A DNA stretch of 64,000 nucleotides from Liolophura sinensis (Eukaryota > Mollusca > Polyplacophora > Chitonida > Chitonidae). The position numbers and the translations under genes were made by a program. Under the pieces are notes generated by a model. That model saw only the letters and a list, made by a program, of their open reading frames with translations, was not told where the DNA came from and searched no databases. Positions 38,426 to 51,800 of the stretch are shown here, in pieces; the first letter of the stretch is position 1, and the number at the start of each line of letters is the position of its first letter. Location of the stretch: assembly GCF_032854445.1 (NCBI RefSeq), contig NW_027017970.1, positions 62,001 through 126,000 of the forward strand, read 5' to 3'.

Positions 38426-41170
38426 TGACTATAAGTTATGTGCCCTTCGGTAGCCCAGAAGACGTCAAATCTTTGGGCTAAGCCCATTTAACTCACCCAG
38501 CAATTGTGTTACTTCTAAGTCTAAGACAATCTCAATGTCTTTATCTACGTGTAGAAAAACCAGACCATTTGTACATAAAAAACACAAGGTACTTGATACA
38601 GTCTGCTGTATAAAGTACAACTGAACACTGACTCACATTTATAAGGTGCCAAAAGATGCGGAATTGGGCCAGGGCATCGGCAGCTGTTAAAAAATTGCAA
38701 ATATCCCTGGTTTCCATGGAGTAAGAGCCGTTACTGGGCACGTGATTATGACATAAATGATCATTCAATTGTCTCTACAGCCAAAAGTATTGGTCGGAGA
38801 GCAACGCGGTTTGCACCATTCGATTTCTCGCCACAAAATACGTCGGATTAGCCTCTTACTAGTAGCACTGGAACAGTTTTCTACTTTTGCATTTTTACCT
38901 GGTCTTTTTGTTAATTGAAATCGGTTACACTGTACTCTGTACAATAGCGACTGGTTATTACTATATTCAACTTTTGACTATAAGTTATGTGCCCTTCGGT
39001 AGGCCAGAAGACGACAAATCTTTGGGCTAAGCCCATTTAACTCACCCAGCAATTGCCTTACTTCTAAGTGCAAGACAATCTCAATGTCTTTATTTACGTG
39101 TAGAAAAACCACACCATTTGTACATGAAAAACACAAGGTACTTGATACAGTCTGCTGTAAAAAGTACAACTGAACACTGACCCACTTCAGTAAGGTGCCA
39201 AAAGATGCGGAATTGAGCCAGGCATCGGCAGCTGTTAAAAAATTGCAAATTTCCCTGGTTTCCATGCAGTAAGAGACGTTGCTACGCACATGATTATGAC
39301 ATAAATGATCATTCAATTGTCGCTACAGCCAAAAGTATTGGTCGGAGAGCAACGCGGTTTGCACCATTCGATTTCTCGTCACAAAATACGTCGGATTAGC
39401 CTCTTACTAGTAGCACTGGAACAGTTTTTCCACTTTTGCAGTTTTGCCTGGTCTTTTTGTTAATTGAAATCGGCTACACTGTACTCTGTACAATCGCGAC
39501 TGGTCATTACTATATTCAACTTTTGACTATAAGTTATGTGCCCTTCGGTAGCCCAGAAGACCTGAAATATTTGGGCCAAGCCCATTTAACTCACCCAGCA
39601 ATTGTCTTATTTCTAAGTCCAAGACAATCTCAATGTCTTTATCTACGTGTAGAAAAACCACACCATTTGCACGTGAAAAACACAAGGTACTTGATACAGT
39701 CTGCTGTAAAAAGTACAACTAAACACTGACCCACATTTATAAGGTGCCAAAAGATGCGGAATTGAGCCAGGCATCGGCAGTTGTTAAAAAATTGCAAATA
39801 TCCCTGGTTTCCATGGAGTAAGAGCCGTTGCTACGCACGTGATTATGACATAAATGATCATTCAATTGTCGCTACAGCCAAAAGTATTGGTCGGAGAGCA
39901 ACGCGGATTGCACCATTCGATTTCTCGTTACAAATTACGTCGGATTAGCCTCTTATCAGCAGCACTGGAACATTTTTTCCACTTTTGCATTTTTGCCTGG
40001 TCTTTTTGTTAATTGAAATCGGCTACACTGTACTCTGTACAATCGCGACTGGTCATTACTATATTCAACTTTTGACTATAAGTTATGTGCCCTTCGGTAG
40101 CCCAGAAGACCTGAAATCTTTGGGCCAAGCCCATTTAACTCACCCAGCAATTGTCTTATTTCTAAGTCCAAGACAATCTCAATGTCTTTATCAACGTGTA
40201 GAAAAACCACACCATTTGTACATGAAAAACACAAGGTACTTGATACAGTCTGCTGTAAAAAGTACAACTAAACACTGACCCACATTTATAAGGTACCAAA
40301 AGATGCGGAATTGGGCCAGGCATCGGCAGTTGTTAAAAAATTGCAAATTTTCCTGGTTTCCATGGAGTAAGAGCCGTTGATTCGCACGTGATTATGAAAT
40401 AAATGATCAATCAATTGTCGCTACAGCCAAAAGTATTGGTCGGAGAGCAACGCGGATTGCACCATTCGATTTCTCGTCACAAATTACGTCGGATTAGCCT
40501 CTTACTAGTGGCACTGGAACAGTTTTTCCACTTTTGCATTTTTACCTGGTCTTTTTGTTAATTGAAATCGGCTACACTGTACTCTGTACAATCGCGACTG
40601 GTCATTACTATATTCAACTTTTGACTATAAGTTATGTGCCCTTCGGTAGCCCAGAAGACGTCAAATCTTTGGGCTAAGCCCATTTAACTCACCCAGCAAT
40701 TGTCTTACTTCTAAGTCCAAGACAATCTCAATGTCTTTATCTACGTGTAGAAAAACCACACCATTTGTACATAAAAAAAACAAGGTACTTTATACAGTCT
40801 GCTGTAAAAAGTTCAACTGACCACAGACCCACATGAATAACGTGCCTAAAGATGCGGAATTGGGCCAGGCATCGGCAGCTGTTAAAAAATTGCAAATATT
40901 CCTGGTTTCCATGGAGTAAGAGCCGTTGCTGGGCACGTGATTATGACATCAATGATCATTCAATTGTCGCTACAGCCAAAAGTATTGGTCGGAGAGGAAC
41001 GCGGTTTGCACCATTCGATTTCTCGTCACAAAATACGTCGGATTAGCCTTTTACCAGCAGCACTGGAACAGTTTTTCCACTTTTGCATTTTTGCCTGGGT
41101 GTTTTGTTAATTGAAATCGGCTACACTGTACTCTGTACAATCGCGACTGGTCATTACTATATTCAACTTT
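38426..41170 (+). repeat. Shortened third copy of the domain B cassette
   Basis: Units at 38426, 38975 and 39524 match 32936, 33484 and 34034 at an offset of about 5490 bp (ten units). Units at 40073 and 40622 match 35132 and 35681 at 4941 bp (nine units). The counterpart of the 34583 unit is therefore missing. The junction lies in the tail of the 39524 unit: it keeps ctcgttacaaatt (about 39926, shared only with about 34435), then continues as ttatcagcagc and gaacatttttt, which belong to the tail of the 34583 unit. Confidence 0.85.
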
Positions 41171-43367
41171 TGACTATAAGTTATGTGCCCTTCGGTAGCC
41201 CAGAAGACCTGAAATATTTGGGCCAAGCCCATTTAACTCACCCAGCAATTGTCTTATTTCTAAGTCCAAGACAATCTCAATGTCTTTATCTACGTGTAGA
41301 AAAACCACACCATTTGCACGTGAAAAACACAAGGTACTTGATACAGTCTGCTGTAAAAAGTAGAACTAAACACTGACCCACATTTATAAGGTGCCAAAAG
41401 ATGCGGAATTGAGCCAGGCATCGGCAGTTTTTAAAAAATTGCAAATTTTCCTGGTTTCCATGGAGTAAGAGCCGTTGCTACGCACGTGATTATGACATAA
41501 ATGATCATTCAATTGTCGCTACAGCCAAAAGTATTGGTCGGAGAGCAACGCGGATTGCACCATTCGATTTCTCGTCACAAATTACGTCGGATTAGCCTCT
41601 TACCAGCAGCACTGGAACAGTTTTTCCACTTTTCCATTTTTGCCTGGTCTTTTTGTTAATTGAAATCGGCTACACTGTACTCTGTACAATCGCGACTGGT
41701 CATTACTATATTCAACTTTTGACTATAAGTTATGTGCCCTTCGGTAGCCCAGAAGACGTCAAATCTTTGGGCTAAGCCCATTTAACTCACCCAGCAATTG
41801 TCTTACTTCTAAGTCCAAGACAATCTCAATGTCTTTATCTACGTGTAGAAAAACCAGACCATTTGTACGTAAAAAACACAAGGTACTTGATACAGTCTGC
41901 TGTAAAAAGTACAACTAAACACTGACCCACATTTATAAGGTGCCAAAAGATGCGGAATTGAGCCAGGCATCGGCAGCTGTTAAAAAATTGCAAATATCCC
42001 TGGTTTCCATGGAGTAAGAGCCGTTACTGGGCACGTGATTATGACATAAATGATCATTGAATTGTCTCTACAGCCAAAAGTATTGGTCAGAGAGCAACGC
42101 GGTTTGCACCATTCGACTTCTCGCCACAAAATACGTCGGATTAGCCTCTTACTAGTAGCACTGGAACAGTTTTTCCACTTTTGCATTTTTACCTGGTCTT
42201 TTTGTTAATTGAAATCGGTTACACTGTACTCTGTACAATCGCGACTGGTTATTACTATATTCAACTTTTGACTATAAGTTATGTGCCCTTCGGTAGGCCA
42301 GAAGACGAAAAATCTTTGGGCCAAGCCCATTTAACTCACCCAGCAATTGCCTTACTTCTAAGTGCAAGACAATCTCAATGTCTTTATTTACGTGTAGAAA
42401 AAACCACACCATTTGTACATGAAAAACACAAGGTACTTGATACAGTCTGCTGTAAAAAGTACAACTGAACACTGACCCACTTCAGTAAGGTGCCAAAAGA
42501 TGCGGAATTGAGCCAGGCATCGGCAGCTGTTAAAAAATTGCAAATATCCCTGGTTTCCATGCAGTAAGAGACGTTGCTACGCACATGATTATGACATAAA
42601 TGATCATTCAATTGTCGCTACAGCCAAAAATATTGGTCGGAGAGCAACGCGGTTTGCACCATTCGATTTCTCGTCACAAAATACGTCGGATTAGCCTCTT
42701 ATCAGCAGCACTGGAACATTTTTTCCACTTTTGCATTTTTGCCTGGTCTTTTTGTTAATTGAAATCGGCTACACTGTACTCTGTACAATCGCGACTGGTC
42801 ATTACTATATTCAACTTTTGACTATAAGTTATGTGCCCTTCGGTAGCCCAGAAGACCTGAAATCTTTGGGCCAAGCCCATTTAACTCACCCAGCAATTGT
42901 CTTATTTCTAAGTCCAAGACAATCTCAATGTCTTTATCTACGTGTAGAAAAACCACACCATTTGTACATGAAAAACACAAGGTACTTGATACAGTCTGCT
43001 GTAAAAAGTACAACTAAACACTGACCCACATTTATAAGGTGCCAAAAGATGCGGAATTGGGCCAGGCATCGGCAGTTGTTAAAAAATTACAAATTTTCCT
43101 GGTTTCCATGGAGTAAGAGCCGTTGATACGCACGTGATTATGACATAAATGATCATTCAATTGTCGCTACAGCCAAAAGTATTGGTCGGAGAGCAACGCG
43201 GATTGCACCATTCGATTTCTCGTCACAAATTACGTCGGATTAGCCTCTTACTAGTAGCACTGGAACAGTTTTTCCACTTTTGCATTTTTACCTGGTCTTT
43301 TTGTTAATTGAAATCGGCTACACTGTACTCTGTACAATCGCGACTGGTCATTACTATATTCAACTTT

Positions 43368-43916
43368 TGACTATAAGTTATGTGCCCTTCGGTAGCCCAG
43401 AAGACGACAAATCTTTGGGCCAAGCCCATTTAACTCACCCAGCAATTGCCTTACTTCTAAGTGCAAGACAATCTCAATGTCTTTATCTACGTGTAGAAAA
43501 ACCACACCATTTGTACATGAAAAACACAAGGTACTTGATACAGTCTGCTGTAAAAAGTACAACTGAACACTGACCCACTTCAGTAAGGTGCCAAAAGATG
43601 CGGAATTGATCCAGGCATCGGCAGCTGTTGAAAAATTGCAAATTTTCCTGGTTTCCATGGAGTAAGAGCCGTTGCTACGCACGTGATTATGACATAAATG
43701 ATCATTCAATTGTCGCTACAGCCAAAAATATTGGTCGGAAAGCAACGGGGATTCCACCATTCAAATTCTCGTCACAAAATACGTCGGATTAGCCTCTTAC
43801 TAGTTGCACTGGAACAGTTTTTCCACTTTTACATTTTTGCCTGGTGTTTTTGTTAATTGAAGCCGGCTACACTGTACTCTGTACAATCGCGACTGGTCAT
43901 TACTATATTCAACTTT
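43368..43916 (+). repeat. 'K' marker unit, copy 4
   Basis: Lies 36 units after copy 3, with all K diagnostic words; private change gggattccaccattc near 43748. The following unit has gacctgcaatc and acataataaac. Confidence 0.88.
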
Positions 43917-45014
43917 TGACTATAAGTTATGTGCCCTTCGGTAGCCCAGAAGACCTGCAATCTTTGGGCCAAGCCCATTTAACTCACCCAGCAATTGTGT
44001 TACTTCTAAGTCCAAGACAATCTCAATGTCTTTATTTACGTGTAGAAAAACCACACCATTTGTACATAATAAACACAAGGTACTTGATACAGTCTGCTGT
44101 AAAAAGTACAACTAAACACTGACCCACATTTATAAGGTGCCAAAAGATGCGGAATTGGGCCAGGCATCGGCAGTTGTTAAAAAATTGCAAATTTTCCTGG
44201 TTTCCATGGAGTAAGAGCCGTTGCTACGCACGTGATTATGACATCAATGATCATTCAATTGTCTCTACAGCCAAAAGTATTGGTGGGAGAACAACGCGGA
44301 TTGCACCATTCGATTTCTCGCCACAAAATACGTCGGATTAGCCTCTTACTAGTAGCACTGGAACAGTTTTTCCACTTTTGCATTTTTACCTGGTCTTTTT
44401 GTTAATTGAAATCGGCTACACTGTACTCTGTACAATCGCGACTGGTCATTACTATATTCAACTTTTGACTATAAGTTATGTGCACTTCGGTAGCCCAGAA
44501 GACGTCAAATCTTTGGGCCAAGCCCATTTAACTCACCCAGCAATTGCCTTACTTCTAAGTGCAAGACAATCTCAATGTCTTTATCTACGTGTAGAAAAAC
44601 CACACCATTTGTACGTGAAAAACACAAGGTACTTGATACAGTCTGCTGTAAAAAGTACAACTGAACACTGACCCACTTCAGTAAGGTGCCAAAAGATGCG
44701 GAATTGAGCCAGGCATCGGCAGCTGTTAAAAAATTGCAAATTTTCCTGGTTACCATGCAGTAAGAGACGTTGCTACGCACATGATTATGACATAAATGAT
44801 CATTCAATTGTCGCTACAGCCAAAAGTATTGGTCGGAGAGCAACGCGGTTTGCACCATTCGATTTCTCGTCACAAAATACGTCGGATTAGCCTCTTATCA
44901 GCAGCACTGGAACATTTTTTCCACTTTTGCATTTTTGCCTGGTCTTTTTGTTAATTGAAATCGGCTACACTGTACTCTGTACAATCGCGACTGGTCATTA
45001 CTATATTCAACTTT

Positions 45015-48000
45015 TAACTATAAGTTATGTGCCCTTCGGTAGCCCAGAAGACGTCAAATCTTTGGGCTAAGCCCATTTAACTCACCCAGCAATTGTGTTA
45101 CTTCTAAGTCTAAGACAATCTCAATGTCTTTATCTACGTGTAGAAAAACCAGACCATTTGTACATAAAAAACACAAGGTACTTGATACAGTCTGCTGTAT
45201 AAAGTACAACTGAACACTGACCCACATTTATAAGGTGCCAAAAGATGCGGAATTGGACCAGGCATCGGCAGCTGTTAAAAAATTGCAAATATCCCTGGTT
45301 TCCATGGAGTAAGAGCCGTTACTGGGCACGTGATTATGACATAAATGATCATTCAATTGTCTCTACACCCAAAAGTATTGGTCGGAGAGCAACGAGGTTT
45401 GCACCATTCGATTTCTCGCCACAAAATACGTCGGATTAGCCTCTTACTAGTAGCACTGGAACAATTTTTCCACTTTTGCATTTTTACCTGGTCTTTTTGT
45501 TAATTGAAATCGGTTACACTGTACTCTGTACAATAGCGACTGGTTATTACTATATTCAACTTTTGACTATAAGTTATGTGCCCTTCGGTAGGCCAGAAGA
45601 CGACAAATCTTTGGGCTAAGCCCATTTAACTCACCCAGCAATTGCCTTACTTCTAAGTGCAAGACAATCTCAATGTCTTTATTTACGTGTAGAAAAACCA
45701 CACCATTTGTACATGAAAAACACAAGGTACTTGATACAGTCTGCTGTAAAAAGTACAACTGAACACTGACCCACTTCAGTAAGGTGCCAAAAGATGCGGA
45801 ATTGAGCCAGGCATCGGCAGCTGTTAAAAAATTGCAAATTTCCCTGGTTTCCATGCAGTAAGAGACGTTGCTACGCACATGATTATGACATAAATGATCA
45901 TTCAATTGTCGCTACAGCCAAAAGTATTGGTCGGAGAGCAACGCGGTTTGCACCATTCGATTTCTCGTCACAAAATACGTCGGATTAGCCTCTTATCAGC
46001 AGCACTGGAACATTTTTTCCACTTTTGCATTTTTACCTGGTCTTTTTGTTAATTGAAATCGGCTACACTGTACTCTGTACAATCGCGACTGGTCATTACT
46101 ATATTCAACTTTTGACTATAAGTTATGTGCCCTTCGGTAGCCCAGAAGACGTCAAATCTTTGGGCTAAGCCCATTTAACTCACCCAGCAATTGTGTTACT
46201 TCTAAGTCTAAGACAATCTCAATGTCTTTATCTACGTGTAGAAAAACCAGACCATTTGTACAGAAAAAACACAAGGTACTTGATACAGTCTGCTGTATAA
46301 AGTACAACTGAACACTGACCCACATTTATAAGGTGCCAAAAGATGCGGAATTGGGCCAGGCATCGGCAGCTGTTAAAAAATTGCAAATATCCCTGGTTTC
46401 CATGGAGTAAGAGCCGTTACTGGGCACGTGATTATGACATAAATGATTATTCAATTGTCTCTACAGCCAAAAGTATTGGTCGGAGAGCAACGCGGTTTGC
46501 ACCATTCGATTTCTCGCCACAAAATACGTCGGATTAGCCTCTTACTAGTAGCACTGGAACAGTTTTTCCACTTTTGCATTTTTACCTGGTCTTTTTGTTA
46601 ATTGAAATCGGCTACACTGTACTCTGTACAATAGCGACTGGTTATTACTATATTCAACTTTTGACTATAAGTTATGTGCCCTTCGGTAGGCCAGAAGACG
46701 ACAAATCTTTGGGCCAAGCCCATTTAACTCACCCAGCAATTGCCTTACTTCTAAGTGCAAGACAATCTCAATGTCTTTATTTACGTGTAGAAAAACCACA
46801 CCATTTGTACATGAAAAACACAAGGTACTTGATACAGTCTGCTGTATAAAGTACAACTGAACACTGACCCACATTTATAAGGTGCCAAAAGATGCGGAAT
46901 TGGGCCAGGCATCGGCAGCTGTTAAAAAATTGCAAATATCCCTGATTTCCATGGAGTAAGAGCCGTTACTGGGCACGTGAATATGACATAAATGATCATT
47001 GAATTGTCTCTACAGCCAAAAGTATTGGTCAGAGAGCAACGCGGTTTGCACCATTCGATTTCTCGCCACAAAATACGTCGGATTAGCCTCTTACTAGTGG
47101 CACTGGAACAGTTTTTCCACTTTGGCATTTTTACCTGGTCTTTTTGTTAATTGAAATCGGCTACACTGTACTCTGTACAATCGCGACTGGTCATTACTAT
47201 ATTCAACTTTTGACTATAAGTTATGTGCACTTCGGTAGCCCAGAAGACGTCAAATCTTTGGGCTAAGCCCATTTAACTCACACAGAAATTGTCTTACTTC
47301 TAAGTCCAAGACAATCTCAATGTCTTTATTTACGTGTAGAAAAACCACACCATTTGTACATAAAAAAAAACAAGGTACTTGATACAGTCTGCTGTAAAAA
47401 GTTCAACTGACCACAGACCCACATGAATAAGGTGCCTAAAGATGCGGAATTGGGCCAGGCATCGGCAGCTGTTAAAAAATTGCAAATATCCCTGGTTTCC
47501 ATGGAGTAAGAGCCGTTGCTGGGCACGTGATTATGACATCAATGATCATTCAATTGTCGCTACAGCCAAAAGTATTGGTCGGAGAGCAACGCGGTTTGCA
47601 CCATTCGATTTCTCGTCACAAAATACGTCGGATTAGCCTCTTACCAGCAGCACTGGAACAGTTTTTCCACTTTTGCATTTTTGCCTGGGTGTTTTGTTAA
47701 TTGAAATCGGCTACACTGTACTCTGTACAATCGCGACTGGTCATTACTATATTCAACTTTTGACTATAAGTTATGTGCCCTTCGGTAGCCCAGAAGACCT
47801 GAAATCTTTGGGCCAAGCCCATTTAACTCACCCAGCAATTGTCTTATTTCTAAGTCCAAGACAATCTCAATGTCTTTATCTACGTGTAGAAAAACCACAC
47901 CATTTGTACATGAAAAACACAAGGTACTTGATACAGTCTGCTGTAAAAAGTACAACTAAACACTGACCCACATTTAAAAGGTGCCAAAAGATGCAGAATT

Positions 48001-48858
48001 GGGCCAGGCATCGGCAGTTGTTAAAAAATTGCAAATTTTCCTGGTTTCCATGGAGTAAGAGCCGTTGCTACGCACGTGATTATGACATAAATGATCATTC
48101 AATTGTCGCTACAGCCAAAAGTATTGGTGGGAGAGCAACGCGGATTGCACCATTCGATTTCTCGTCACAAATTACGTCGGATTAGCCTCTTACTAGTAGC
48201 ACTGGAACAGTTTTTCCACTTTTGCATTTTTACCTGGTCTTTTTGTTAATTGAAATCGGCTACACTGTACTCTGTACAATCGCGACTGGTCATTACTATA
48301 TTCAACTTTTGACTATAAGTTATGTGCCCTTCGGTAGCCCAGAAGACGACAAATCTTTGGGCCAAGCCCATTTAACTCACCCAGCAATTGCCTTACTTCT
48401 AAGTGCAAGACAATCTCAATGTCTTTATCTACGTGTAGAAAAACCACACCATTTGTACGTGAAAAACACAAGGTACTTGATACAGTCTGCTGTAAAAAGT
48501 ACAACTGAACACTGACCCACTTCAGTAAGGTGCCAAAAGATGCGGAATTGAGCCAGGCATCGGCAGCTGTTAAAAAATTGCAAATTTTCCTGGTTTCCAT
48601 GCAGTAAGAGACGTTGCTACGCACATGATTATGACATAAATGATCATTCAATTGTCGCTACAGCCAAAAGTATTGGTCGGAGAGCAACGCGGTTTGCACC
48701 ATTCGATTTCTCGTCACAAAATACGTCGGATTAGCCTCTTATCAGCAGCACTGGAACATTTTTTCCACTTTTGCATTTTTGCCTGGTCTTTTTGTTAATT
48801 GAAATCGGCTACACTGTACTCTGTACAATCGCGACTGGTCATTACTATATTCAACTTT
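45015..48858 (+). repeat. Seven-unit higher-order cassette, copy 1
   Basis: Units start at 45015, 45564, 46113, 46662, 47211, 47761 and 48310. The order of unit types is: a gtc/gtgtta/tgtataaag unit whose downstream half carries cacccaaaag; a gtaggcc/ctaag unit; an acagaaaaaac/tgtataaag unit; a gtaggcc/ccaag unit, also tgtataaag; an R-like unit with gtgcacttcgg and accacagaccc; an L unit (gacctgaaatc) whose downstream half has ttggtgggaga; and a gacgac unit. The same order returns at 48859 and 58190. Similarity to copy 2 continues upstream to at least 44.15 kb, because ttggtgggaga also precedes the unit at 44466. Confidence 0.88.
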
Positions 48859-51800
48859 TAACTATAAGTTATGTGCCCTTCGGTAGCCCAGAAGACGTCA
48901 AATCTTTGGGCTAAGCCCATTTAACTCACCCAGCAATTGTGTTACTTCTAAGTCTAAGACAATCTCAATGTCTTTATCTACGTGTAGAAAAACCAGACCA
49001 TTTGTACATAAAAAACACAAGGTACTTGATACAGTCTGCTGTATAAAGTACAACTGAACACTGACCCACATTTATAAGGTGCCAAAAGATGCGGAATTGG
49101 ACCAGGCATCGGCAGCTGTTAAAAAATTGCAAATATCCCTGGTTTCCATGGAGTAAGAGCCGTTACTGGGCACGTGATTATGACATAAATGATCATTCAA
49201 TTGTCTCTACACCCAAAAGTATTGGTCGGAGAGCAACGAGGTTTGCACCATTCGATTTCTCGCCACAAAATACGTCGGATTAGCCTCTTACTAGTAGCAC
49301 TGGAACAATTTTTCCACTTTTGCATTTTTACCTGGTCTTTTTGTTAATTGAAATCGGTTACACTGTACTCTGTACAATAGCGACTGGTTATTACTATATT
49401 CAACTTTTGACTATAAGTTATGTGCCCTTCGGTAGGCCAGAAGACGACAAATCTTTGGGCTAAGCCCATTTAACTCACCCAGCAATTGCCTTACTTCTAA
49501 GTGCAAGACAATCTCAATGTCTTTATTTACGTGTAGAAAAACCACACCATTTGTACATGAAAAACACAAGGTACTTGATACAGTCTGCTGTAAAAAGTAC
49601 AACTGAACACTGACCCACTTCAGTAAGGTGCCAAAAGATGCGGAATTGAGCCAGGCATCGGCAGCTGTTAAAAAATTGCAAATTTCCCTGGTTTCCATGC
49701 AGTAAGAGACGTTGCTACGCACATGATTATGACATAAATGATCATTCAATTGTCGCTACAGCCAAAAGTATTGGTCGGAGAGGAACGCGGTTTGCACCAT
49801 TCGATTTCTCGTCACAAAATACGTCGGATTAGCCTCTTACCAGCAGCACTGGAACAGTTTTTCCACTTTTGCATTTTTACCTGGTGTTTTGTTAATTGAA
49901 ATCGGCTACACTGTACTCTGTACAATCGCGACTGGTCATTACTATATTCAACTTTTGACTATAAGTTATGTGCCCTTCGGTAGCCCAGAAGACCTGAAAT
50001 CTTTGGGCTAAGCCCATTTAACTCACCCAGCAATTGTCTTACTTCTAAGTCCAAGACAATCTCAATGTCTTTATCTACGTGTAGAAAAACCACACCATTT
50101 GTACGTAAAAAACACAAGGTACTTGATACAGTCTGCTGTAAAAAGTACAACTGAACACTGACCCTCTTCAGTAAGGTGCCAAAAAATGCGGAATTGAGCC
50201 AGGCATCGGCAGCTGTTAAAAAATTGCAAATTTTCCTGGTTTCCATGCAGTAAGAGACGTTGCTACGCACATGATTATGACATAAATGATCATTCAATTG
50301 TCGCTACAGCCAAAAGTATTGGTCGGAGAGCAACGCGGTTTGCACCATTCGATTTCTCGCCACAAAATACGTCGGATTAGCCTCTTACTAGTAGCACTGG
50401 AACAGTTTTTCCACTTTTGCATTTTTACCTGGTCTTTTTGTTAATTGAAATCGGTTACACTGTACTCTGTACAATAGCGACTGGTTATTACTATATTCAA
50501 CTTTTGACTATAAGTTATGTGCCCTTCGGTAGGCCAGAAGACGACAAATCTTTGGGCTAAGCCCATTTAACTCACCCAGCAATTGCCTTACTTCTAAGTG
50601 CAAGACAATCTCAATGTCTTTATTTACGTGTAGAAAAACCACACCATTTGTACATGAAAAAAACAAGGTACTTGATACAGTCTGCTGTAAAAAGTACAAC
50701 TGAACACTGACCCACTTCAGTAAGGTGCCAAAAGATGCGGAATTGAGCCAGGCATCGGCAGCTGTTAAAAAATTGCAAATTTCCCTTGTTTCCATGCAGT
50801 AAGAGACGTTGCTACGCACATGATTATGACATAAATGATCATTCAATTGTCGCTACAGCCAAAAGTATTGGTCGGAGAGCAACGCGGTTTGCACCATTCG
50901 ATTTCTCGTCACAAAATACGTCGGATTAGCCTCTTATCAGCAGCACTGGAACATTTTTTCCACTTTTGCATTTTTGCCTGGTCTTTTTGTTAATTGAAAT
51001 CGGCTACACTGTACTCTGTACAATCGCGACTGGTCATTACTATATTCAACTTTTGACTATAAGTTATGTGCCCTTCGGTAGCCCAGAAGACGTCAAATCT
51101 TTGGGCTAAGCCCATTTAACTCACCCAGCAATTGTGTTACTTCTAAGTCTAAGACAATCTCAATGTCTTTATCTACGTGTAGAAAAACCAGACCATTTGT
51201 ACAGAAAAAACACAAGGTACTTGATACAGTCTGCTGTATAAAGTACAACTGAACACTGACCCACATTTATAAGGTGCCAAAAGATGCGGAATTGGGCCAG
51301 GCATCGGCAGCTGTTAAAAAATTGCAAATATCCCTGGTTTCCATGGAGTAAGAGCCGTTACTGGGCACGTGATTATGACATAAATGATTATTCAATTGTC
51401 TCTACAGCCAAAAGTATTGGTCGGAGAGCAACGCGGTTTGCACCATTCGATTTCTCGCCACAAAATACGTCGGATTAGCCTCTTACTAGTAGCACTGGAA
51501 CAGTTTTTCCACTTTTGCATTTTTACCTGGTCTTTTTGTTAATTGAAATCGGCTACACTGTACTCTGTACAATAGCGACTGGTTATTACTATATTCAACT
51601 TTTGACTATAAGTTATGTGCCCTTCGGTAGGCCAGAAGACGACAAATCTTTGGGCCAAGCCCATTTAACTCACCCAGCAATTGCCTTACTTCTAAGTGCA
51701 AGACAATCTCAATGTCTTTATTTACGTGTAGAAAAACCACACCATTTGTACATGAAAAACACAAGGTACTTGATACAGTCTGCTGTATAAAGTACAACTG

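Larger units (their letters stand above)
14269..41719 (+). repeat. Array domain B (50 units)
   Basis: Unit starts: 14269, 14818, 15367, 15916, 16465, 17013, 17562, 18111, 18660, 19209, 19758, 20307, 20856, 21405, 21954, 22501, 23050, 23600, 24149, 24699, 25248, 25797, 26346, 26896, 27445, 27995, 28545, 29093, 29642, 30191, 30740, 31289, 31838, 32387, 32936, 33484, 34034, 34583, 35132, 35681, 36230, 36779, 37328, 37877, 38426, 38975, 39524, 40073, 40622, 41171. Diagnostic variants are gaaataaatgatcaat (near 15145, 15693, 17886, 22276, 26121, 27219, 29966, 31062, 35456, 40399), tatcaacg units, and R units with gaggaacgcgg. Domain edges are graded, because several unit types also appear in domain C. 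Confidence 0.88.
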
